Source of the DNA: Elusimicrobiota bacterium
GTDB taxonomy: Bacteria > Elusimicrobiota > Elusimicrobia > F11
Reading direction: 5' to 3'
NCBI GenBank assembly: GCA_022709485.1
Contig: JAKLIS010000125.1
Coordinates: forward strand, 1 to 5,258
DNA length: 5,258 bases
The translations under genes and the position numbers were made by a program. Positions 1 through 5,258 of the stretch are shown here, piece by piece; the stretch's first letter is position 1; every line of letters begins with the position of its first letter. The notes under the pieces were generated by a model that ran no database searches, was not told the origin of the DNA, and saw only the letters and a list, made by a program, of their open reading frames with translations.

Positions 1-1
1 A

Positions 2-3000
2 GTGAAAGCCAACCCGTTTAGCCGATATATGGCGGAAGTGCTGGATTTGATCACGGCTGTCCGAGAGGAGGCTTTGACTCTCTCCGCCGGAGGATCATCT
101 AAAAACATGATTATTGAGAAAGAAAATGGTTTGGTGAAAGCCTGGGTTTCTAATCTGGATACTGAACGTTGCGCGAGCGAGGCCATGAGAAGGAAGGATT
201 CCACCAAACCTCGCGGACTGGGGAATTTTGTGGTGGTAACTTTAACCAATTTCCCTTATCCGAATATTATAAATGGTAATCCCGCGAAACCAAACAACCG
301 GTACAAGCCCGATCCGGTTCAGACCCCAAGCGCGCTTCAATTTTTTGTCCCTCCTCAGGTTCCCTATTTATATTTTTTCAACAACAGCGTGGGGCAGAGG
401 ATTGTTGCCGGTTTGGCTCAAGCCGCCCAAGGGGCGAAAACGCAAGCCAACCAAACCAACAAAGATTCGCGGGCCTTGCTCGCTCAGGCGGCCACAGACG
501 CGGGGACAACCGGGGCGGAGTTTGAGGCTTCAAAACAATCCATCATCAATCAGATGGTGATGAAGCAAAATGAAATTTACGCCCGCTATAATCAGGAAGT
601 GGCGGAACTCACCGCTCAAGGATCTTCTTTGTCCGCAGATTTGGCCATTCGCCAGGGATCCGATATCCGTCCTATCCAAGTGAACGTTTCCCGTCAAGAA
701 GCCAAATTGACGTTTCCCGCCCGAGCAACTGTGTTTAACACAGAAACGCCTGTTTATGGGGATTTGCCCATGCCTTATGAGGGGCAAACCGCGGAAATTT
801 TCGCAAGACCTTCTTACGCCGATTGGATCAAATGGACGGATCCCCGATTCGAATTGTTGGACCTCGATAAGGTCACTCCAAATGCAGATGAAGACTTTTC
901 AAGAAAAGTCACTATTACAACGCCTTTGACTGAAGAAGACATTGTGAGAGCCTGGCTCGATGTGATGGAAGGCTATTTAAGATTTCGGATTGATAAAGTG
1001 ACGGCGGTGGCGGGGGCGGCGGCAAATAAAGATCCTATAGTTGAAAAGAAACGTCTCTCCCTTGAATACGATTTGGCTCTATTGAGAGATGCCAAACGAA
1101 ACGGCGGCGTGATTGGCAGACATCAAACTGCCAAGACGTATCTCGAATTGTCTAAAGAGTTGGGAATTGAAATCAAACAATTCTTTCCGTTTAATGGGAC
1201 CGATGTCGAAGCCATGGAAGATATGCTGGTTCGCTATCAACGATTTCATCATGGGTTGCCCAGAGATTTGTCTTGGCTTGAAAATTGGGTTTATAAAATG
1301 GCCCAAGATAAATCGAGATCGATTGTGAATAGGCGTTTTCTGTTATCAACGCAGCTTCGCCATCATATTTTGGATGAAATAAAAGAATTTTGCACGGCAA
1401 AATCCATGCGGCGCATTCAAGAAGCGCATAAGAATCATTTAATGTTCGCGCGCGCGCATCCTGAAATTCCTCTTGACGAATTGTCTTCGCGGCACCGCAG
1501 AGAAATGGATACTATTCGAGAAGAAACTATCAAAGCCATTGTTGTGGCCAAAGAGGAGATGGAAGCGGCGGTTGAAAAAGAATTGGATGTGTTGATGGAA
1601 AGGGTGGGACGCGGGCAAAGATTGGGTGAAGCTGACGGACAAGCGGTTGTTAAAAAAATTATTGACAAATCAAATTTTGACGACACGGAGCAAGCCAAAA
1701 TCCAATTTCAGAGGTTTTTAAACCAGATTAAAATCAACGGCGCCACCGCCATAGAGAAGAGCAACCATCGTGAGGAGCTGAGTGAGAAAGAAAAAAAGAT
1801 TGTAACCCTCATGAGAAGAATCGATTTTGCCACTTTCAATGATTTTGACAAAGTCGATCCCATCATCCCTCAATATTTTTGGGTGATCTATTACTTGAAC
1901 CTTTCCTATCACGAATCTCAAGTCAAAGCCATTCAAGCCGATAGTCGGGATTTGGAAAAGCGGTATATAAAAGACACCCGCGAACAAAATGGAAGGGGAC
2001 CGTTAGGCCTTGCCATTGGAGTGAACCGAAGTTCGTTAGAAAATGCGCAGGCAAATTTGAGATCCAAGCAACGCGGATTAGAAAAAGCCAAAGTGGAAAA
2101 AAGGCAAAGAATTTTGGGGCTCACATCTCCTCCCTCTCGCTATGGAAATAGAAATGGGAAAGGACGGGGCGGGGCTTGGTCTATAAATCCAATTTACTGG
2201 CGGTTCGCTTTTATCGAAACTCCCTTGGTGTTTGCATTGGCCTCATGGGCGGTTCAAGGCGCTCTTAATTTGGGATCCGATGTTCTCTTCGCGGGCTCTT
2301 TATGGTTTTTGGCTCCTGTCTTGTTCAAATTGGGGCATCAAATTGATAATCCGGATTACCTTGCGTCCAAGGATTATCACTTTCTCTTTCGCGGCAAAAT
2401 TTTAATTTCAGCTTTGGGATGGGCGTGGACCGTTACGAATGCCGATTTTCTGCTTCTTGTGTTGACGGCCGCCATCTTGGTTCTGACCGTCCGCCATGCC
2501 TGGGTGCAGTGGACCACCGCCCCGGGAAAAGCGACTGAAAAAAAGGCCGTTGAATTTGAGGAATCGCTGGTGGAGAATCCGGCCAAAGTTGGTGAAGTTT
2601 TGGAGGAGGCGCGTGAACTGGCGTCTAATTTACCGGAATCCCCAGCCATTACAGATAAAGATCTCAAAGGGCCGAAATGGGAATTTGTCCGAGCTTTCTT
2701 AAATTCGACTTCCGAAAACCCGGAGGCGGTGACGCATGTCATCGATTTGGCATCCTCGGAAAATTTGAAGGACGATTTGAGGGATTTGCTGAGTACCATT
2801 CACGCGGTCAATTCCATGCGTGCTCGCAGAGGGGACAAAATCAAGGAAACCATGTATGTTATTTTAGAAACAGATCCCGATCGATATTCTCAGATCGAGT
2901 TGGAGTTAAATAATTCCGGACTTCCCGAAATTGTTTCAAAATTTGTTAAAGCGAAACTTATCCCTTCTCATGTGGTTGATTTGCCGGTTTTAATTAAAAT

Positions 3001-3298
3001 TTTGTCTGAGCATGAAGCTGAGCCCGGGATCGCCCCTGACCAAAAGATCAATATGCTTTTATCCGGTGATTTGTATGATTCCGCTGTTTCTCAACAACTG
3101 CCCGATGCTTGGAGAAAGGTGGTTTTCATCAACAGGTTAGATTGGGGGGAAGGCGGGCAATTTGATTTGGCGCGCCTTTTGATTTCTTTCTATTTTCCGT
3201 CTGCGGAAGAAAATTGGTTGAAGGGAATTCTTGCTCAATTTGGGTCTGTTCTCACTTTCCAAAACGAAGTTAACGAACTCGTAAAAAGGATGGCTTAA
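2..3298 (+). CDS. Very large unrecognised coiled-coil / multi-pass membrane protein, probably 5'-partial
   Basis: I do not recognise a family and assign no function. The frame is open from the first full codon (GTG at base 2) to TAA at 3296-3298, giving 1098 residues. Only one base precedes the GTG, so no ribosome site can be seen. The first residues show no signal peptide, so the true start probably lies outside the window. Visible parts are: an Ala/Gln-rich stretch near residues 135-172; a helical, coiled-coil-prone segment at about 173-210; a mixed region at about 215-480 with many aromatic and charged residues; a highly charged long helix at about 492-540; further charged helices at 638-660 and 678-706; about four hydrophobic segments at roughly 735-757, 761-778, 798-811 and 815-831; and a soluble, helix-rich tail from about 840 to the end. 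Only two cysteines occur (57 and 464), unlike the cysteine-bearing genes opposite. No Walker, protease or other catalytic motif stood out. The frame is certainly coding; the role is unknown. Confidence 0.9.
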   Translation: MKANPFSRYMAEVLDLITAVREEALTLSAGGSSKNMIIEKENGLVKAWVSNLDTERCASEAMRRKDSTKPRGLGNFVVVTLTNFPYPNIINGNPAKPNNRYKPDPVQTPSALQFFVPPQVPYLYFFNNSVGQRIVAGLAQAAQGAKTQANQTNKDSRALLAQAATDAGTTGAEFEASKQSIINQMVMKQNEIYARYNQEVAELTAQGSSLSADLAIRQGSDIRPIQVNVSRQEAKLTFPARATVFNTETPVYGDLPMPYEGQTAEIFARPSYADWIKWTDPRFELLDLDKVTPNADEDFSRKVTITTPLTEEDIVRAWLDVMEGYLRFRIDKVTAVAGAAANKDPIVEKKRLSLEYDLALLRDAKRNGGVIGRHQTAKTYLELSKELGIEIKQFFPFNGTDVEAMEDMLVRYQRFHHGLPRDLSWLENWVYKMAQDKSRSIVNRRFLLSTQLRHHILDEIKEFCTAKSMRRIQEAHKNHLMFARAHPEIPLDELSSRHRREMDTIREETIKAIVVAKEEMEAAVEKELDVLMERVGRGQRLGEADGQAVVKKIIDKSNFDDTEQAKIQFQRFLNQIKINGATAIEKSNHREELSEKEKKIVTLMRRIDFATFNDFDKVDPIIPQYFWVIYYLNLSYHESQVKAIQADSRDLEKRYIKDTREQNGRGPLGLAIGVNRSSLENAQANLRSKQRGLEKAKVEKRQRILGLTSPPSRYGNRNGKGRGGAWSINPIYWRFAFIETPLVFALASWAVQGALNLGSDVLFAGSLWFLAPVLFKLGHQIDNPDYLASKDYHFLFRGKILISALGWAWTVTNADFLLLVLTAAILVLTVRHAWVQWTTAPGKATEKKAVEFEESLVENPAKVGEVLEEARELASNLPESPAITDKDLKGPKWEFVRAFLNSTSENPEAVTHVIDLASSENLKDDLRDLLSTIHAVNSMRARRGDKIKETMYVILETDPDRYSQIELELNNSGLPEIVSKFVKAKLIPSHVVDLPVLIKILSEHEAEPGIAPDQKINMLLSGDLYDSAVSQQLPDAWRKVVFINRLDWGEGGQFDLARLLISFYFPSAEENWLKGILAQFGSVLTFQNEVNELVKRMA

Positions 3299-3302
3299 CT
3301 CC

Positions 3303-3321
3303 TCCCAGTCTTCACCTGGGG
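3303..3321. terminator. Weak hairpin between convergent genes
   Basis: CCCAG (3304-3308) and CTGGG (3316-3320) can pair around a 7-base loop, with one extra T-G wobble on the plus strand. The hairpin sits in the 30-bp gap between two convergent stop codons (TAA ending at 3298, and TAA of the minus-strand gene starting at 3329), where a shared terminator is expected. The stem is short and no T-run follows on either strand, so it is not a convincing intrinsic terminator. Confidence 0.3.
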
Positions 3322-3328
3322 ACCGAAA

Positions 3329-3736
3329 TTACCGCCGATTTTGAAACCAAACGACCAGCGCTGCCAGTGCCAAAATCAACGAATCCCGTCCGAAGATGAT
3401 CCATGTGGCCGGTGAACCGCCGGCCTCAAAACATCCGCAGGCCACATTCAACCCACGAATTAATGCTGAAGCGACGGCAATTTGAAAAGTGATTATCATT
3501 AGAAGGATCAAAATCGCCCCCCCTTTCGTCCCTCTATTTATAATGAGCGCACCGCCGCATAAAAATTGTACCCAGGGGAGAATAATGGCCACCGGATTAA
3601 TAATCCAACCCGGCAGGATCTGATAGTTGAAGACAGAATGGGCAAAATCGGCGGGGGTGACAATTTTATAAATGCTGGATCCCAATATAATGGCGCCCAA
3701 AGTAAGTCGTAGAATGATGAAGAGCCATTTTTTCAA
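3329..3736 (-). CDS. MauE/DoxX-family redox-associated membrane protein
   Basis: A 135-residue integral membrane protein with about four hydrophobic helices (roughly residues 4-24, 45-66, 72-95 and 111-130). After helix 1 come a Lys/Asp/Phe pattern and Tyr-Gln-Ile-Leu-Pro (38-42). Between helices 3 and 4 lies GLNVACGCF (95-103). This layout and the CGC pair (Cys100, Cys102) are typical of MauE/DoxX-type proteins. MauE itself is needed for maturation of the disulfide-rich methylamine dehydrogenase small subunit, and relatives are thought to move reducing equivalents or handle thiols across the membrane. There are no other methylamine-utilisation genes here, so that pathway is not implied. The start is TTG at 3736-3734: it follows a GGAG site by 8 bases, and its TTGA overlaps the TGA stop of the upstream rhodanese gene, which suggests coupled translation and joint action. 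A third cysteine (Cys60) lies in helix 2. The family call is firm; the exact reaction is unknown. Confidence 0.85.
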   Translation of the reverse strand: MKKWLFIILRLTLGAIILGSSIYKIVTPADFAHSVFNYQILPGWIINPVAIILPWVQFLCGGALIINRGTKGGAILILLMIITFQIAVASALIRGLNVACGCFEAGGSPATWIIFGRDSLILALAALVVWFQNRR

Positions 3737-4227
3737 TTGATCTTCTCCGATTTTTCAAGGGGAAGCCCCGCTTTTTGCCATTCCGGGAAGCCCCCGTAAA
3801 AAATCCTCACTGAAGTGTAACCCGTTTTCTGCATATCCCGCCCCAAAAAGAAACTGGATTCACACGTCACGCCTTCGCAATAGATAATGATGGGCGTGTC
3901 GGCGGGAACATCTCCCAGCACGTTGGCGGCTTTGGCCTCGTATTCATAATAAGGAAGGTTGCGCGCGCCGGGGATATGGCCTTCTTTAAATAACTCAGAC
4001 TCCCGCGCGTCCAGAATCAAAGCTTTTTTCTGAGAATGGGCTGAGATGGTTTCTTGAAGGCTGATAAACCCGGGATCGCCCGGTTTGGCCATCAACTTGT
4101 AAGCTTGTTCGGCCGGCATGGAGGCGTCTGGCCAAGACCCCATCCAATGAATTCCTCGGGGCGCCAACTGGCGGAGGGCTCCCAGGCCGATGGAAAGTGC
4201 AATGATGACGAGGGCTTGTTTAATCAA
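3733..4227 (-). CDS. Membrane-anchored single-domain rhodanese (sulfurtransferase)
   Basis: A 164-residue protein with one hydrophobic N-terminal segment (about residues 4-21) that should anchor it in the membrane or export it, followed by one rhodanese domain (about 52-155). Family marks in order are LDAR (72-75), GHIPGA (83-88), the active loop starting at Cys117 after Ile-Ile-Tyr, and GGFPEW (145-150). Rhodaneses carry sulfane sulfur as a persulfide on the loop cysteine. Here the loop reads CEGVTCES, so a second cysteine (Cys122) sits five positions on. This could allow a disulfide or a persulfide hand-over and differs from the common CRxGxRS loop. The start is taken as TTG at 4227-4225, one base after the DUF1573 stop. 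No purine-rich ribosome site precedes it, because the message there is C-rich then A-rich. Later ATG codons would remove the anchor, so reinitiation by ribosomes leaving the upstream gene is the likely route. The domain is certain; the sulfur donor and acceptor are unknown. Confidence 0.9.
   Translation of the reverse strand: MIKQALVIIALSIGLGALRQLAPRGIHWMGSWPDASMPAEQAYKLMAKPGDPGFISLQETISAHSQKKALILDARESELFKEGHIPGARNLPYYEYEAKAANVLGDVPADTPIIIYCEGVTCESSFFLGRDMQKTGYTSVRIFYGGFPEWQKAGLPLEKSEKIN
3745..3748 (-). promoter_or_regulatory. Ribosome binding site supporting the TTG start of the MauE-like gene
   Basis: On the minus strand, GGAG followed by AAGATCAA (8 bases) precedes the TTG at 3736. The site lies inside the last codons of the rhodanese gene. 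It is what decides in favour of TTG, since no ATG is available before the first membrane helix. Confidence 0.65.
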
Positions 4228-4228
4228 A

Positions 4229-4993
4229 TTATTTTTTGGGGGTGGGGGCGGGCGGCGCGGTGCCTTGCGGCGGCTTAAATTCCGGAGCGACGGGTCCCGT
4301 TTGAATGGCGACGGTTAAGCGTTGAAGAAATTCTCCGCTTTGCGCTTCAAATGTTGCGGAAGTAATCCGTTCGATTTCAAGAGAGCCTTTCACTTTGACG
4401 GATAATTCCGCTTTGCCGCCGGCCGGGATTTTGTTGGATTTTAAATCAAGGTCCGCCCAATTGGCCGGTTTTTGAACTATGACCAATTCCACCTCTTTAT
4501 CAAGCGTGTTTTGAATGGCCAATATTTCTCTATCTTTTCCATCGGGAACAAACCGGGCAATTCCGCTTCCCAAGGGAAAAATCTTTGCGTTCGGGTTTCG
4601 GACATGTCCTGTCACCATGACTTCGATTTCTTCGCCATGGTCCCCTGTTTTAAGCGTTGCGGGTTTATGAAACGCCATCCCTTCAAACCCGCGTGTATTA
4701 AAAGTGAGGCCGATTCTGGTTTCGTCGTCCGAGGCCAGCGTTTCCGGCGTAAATTGGGGGGCGGTACAGCCGCACGTGGGTCTAAAAGATTCCAGTTCAA
4801 CAGGGGTTTGGCTCTGATTTTTTATGACAAAATCGCAGGACACCTTGGCGTTGACGGGGCACCATCCAAAATCAAAAACGGATGGAGAGGCAATCAGTTT
4901 GGCCGCTTGAATTCCACCGGCGATCAAAATGCCAATGGTTAGACCGATGATAATCCGAATAAATTTATATTCTGATAATTGACTGAGCTTCAT
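4229..4993 (-). CDS. Exported DUF1573-domain protein
   Basis: A 254-residue protein. The N-terminus has basic residues, then a hydrophobic core (about 14-29) and small residues near 27-31 that could be a signal-peptidase site after Ala30; if uncleaved it would be an anchor. No lipobox cysteine is seen. Residues about 35-130 form the DUF1573 domain: VFDFGWC near 39-45, a beta-strand pattern with KNQSQTPVELES, then the hallmark PTCGCTAP (72-79). Such domains look immunoglobulin-like; their biochemical role is not established. A second beta-rich region (about 135-232) resembles another such fold without the CGCT motif. The last about 20 residues are Pro-rich and Lys-ended, probably disordered. 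Two further cysteines (45 and 53) join Cys74 and Cys76, an even number suited to disulfides or metal binding. The ATG at 4993 has a good ribosome site (GAGAGG, 6-base spacer). It lies 18 bp after the muramidase gene and 1 bp before the rhodanese gene, so it is probably co-transcribed with both. Confidence 0.88.
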   Translation of the reverse strand: MKLSQLSEYKFIRIIIGLTIGILIAGGIQAAKLIASPSVFDFGWCPVNAKVSCDFVIKNQSQTPVELESFRPTCGCTAPQFTPETLASDDETRIGLTFNTRGFEGMAFHKPATLKTGDHGEEIEVMVTGHVRNPNAKIFPLGSGIARFVPDGKDREILAIQNTLDKEVELVIVQKPANWADLDLKSNKIPAGGKAELSVKVKGSLEIERITSATFEAQSGEFLQRLTVAIQTGPVAPEFKPPQGTAPPAPTPKK

Positions 4994-4999
4994 GTTAAA

Positions 5000-5005
5000 C
5001 CTCTC
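5000..5005 (-). promoter_or_regulatory. Ribosome binding site of the DUF1573 gene
   Basis: On the minus strand GAGAGG stands 6 bases before the ATG at 4993, inside the 18-bp gap after the muramidase stop codon. It fixes the ATG start and is the strongest ribosome site in the minus-strand gene set. I see no promoter in this short gap, so transcription probably comes from upstream of the muramidase gene. Confidence 0.7.
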
Positions 5006-5011
5006 AAATTA

Positions 5012-5258
5012 TTAGTAAAGCAGGAAAGATGCCGCTTTTTTCTGAAAGTTTTCAGCAACTTTATCATATTGCCGTAGAAGGTCTTCAAGAGGCATTTGAC
5101 CGTCCAGGGCGTCTCTCAGTTTTCGGGACCCTGTGACTACGCGGATTTCTTCCCAGTCAGGTTTAAAATCGCCGGGATATTTATGGATTAAATAGCGAAA
5201 TGCCTCCATGAAAATTTTAAAGGGCCGAATCGCGTTTCGATCTGTGATGGATATCCGG
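5012..5258 (-). CDS. C-terminal end of a DUF1343 / NamZ-family exo-beta-N-acetylmuramidase (5'-partial)
   Basis: The frame runs from the right edge (first full codon 5257-5255) to TAA at 5014-5012, giving 81 residues with no stop. The ATG at 5209 is therefore an internal methionine, not the start. The piece begins RISITDRNAIRP, matching the family's ITDR-x-x-x-x-P strand, continues with a helix ending in a Tyr-Pro, then a SRKLRDAL segment and a closing helix that ends in FLLY. The family's usual ending is TDR...P, then helix, then (T/S)D-x-LR...I, then YLLY, so the match extends to the last residue. Members are about 400 residues; NamZ (glycoside hydrolase family 171) releases terminal N-acetylmuramic acid from peptidoglycan fragments, and many are exported. 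The catalytic N-terminal part lies outside the window, so activity cannot be judged. The DUF1573 gene follows after 18 bp on the same strand. The family call rests on recalled C-terminal signatures, not on a search. Confidence 0.75.
   Translation of the reverse strand, partial: RISITDRNAIRPFKIFMEAFRYLIHKYPGDFKPDWEEIRVVTGSRKLRDALDGQMPLEDLLRQYDKVAENFQKKAASFLLY

Noticed and set aside
729..743. Operator-like palindrome CTGTGTT-T-AACACAG
   Set aside because: Seven-base arms in the middle of a coding region with no gene start nearby; probably chance.
893..910. Perfect 8-bp inverted repeat GACTTTTC-AA-GAAAAGTC inside the large gene
   Set aside because: It lies inside a solid reading frame, and one such repeat is about what chance predicts for a window of this size.
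1447..1457. Alternating CG tract of 11 bases (possible Z-DNA-forming run)
   Set aside because: Short and accounted for by codons for Phe-Ala-Arg-Ala-His in the large protein.
2377..2799. 140-codon minus-strand open frame opposite the large gene
   Set aside because: Its product is Ser/Thr/Lys-rich without any recognisable motif, and it lies wholly antisense to a frame with clear membrane segments; a shadow frame.
3329..3736. Methylamine utilisation locus, suggested by the MauE-like protein
   Set aside because: No methylamine dehydrogenase subunits or other mau genes are present; MauE/DoxX-type proteins occur widely outside that pathway.
4238..4260. G-quadruplex on the plus strand
   Set aside because: Only three tracts of three or more G are present, so a standard four-tract quadruplex is not met; kept only as a composition note.
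4472..4942. 156-codon plus-strand open frame opposite the DUF1573 gene
   Set aside because: Antisense to a gene with a recognised domain, signal sequence and ribosome site; the product has no family features.

Overview
This is a compact, protein-coding bacterial stretch with no RNA gene, mobile element or CRISPR array that I can see. The organism cannot be fixed from the sequence. A DUF1573 protein, a rhodanese and a MauE/DoxX membrane protein next to a DUF1343 (NamZ-type) muramidase, facing a very large unrecognised coiled-coil/membrane protein, would suit a Gram-negative-type (diderm) lineage of the PVC/Omnitrophota sort. That is an impression from gene content, not a measured assignment.

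Layout: the left 3.3 kb is one plus-strand reading frame of 1098 codons that probably continues beyond the left edge. It has no family I recognise. It has long coiled-coil-prone helices, a cluster of about four hydrophobic segments at residues 735-831, and a helical C-terminal domain of about 255 residues. It converges, across only 30 bp holding a small hairpin, on a minus-strand gene set that fills the rest of the window.

In its own direction of transcription, the minus-strand set reads: the 3' end of a DUF1343/NamZ-family exo-muramidase gene (cut by the right edge), then 18 bp later a secreted or membrane-anchored DUF1573 protein, then 1 bp later a membrane-anchored periplasmic rhodanese, then with a 4-base overlap a four-helix MauE/DoxX-family membrane protein. 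The last two genes appear to start at TTG, and their tight spacing suggests translational coupling.

The three downstream proteins are all predicted to be exported or in the membrane, and each carries conserved-looking cysteines: CGCT in the DUF1573 protein, a Cys-X4-Cys active loop in the rhodanese, and CGCF in the MauE-like protein. The simplest reading is an envelope sulfur or thiol-redox module. Its substrate is unknown, and its link to the muramidase may be no more than shared transcription.
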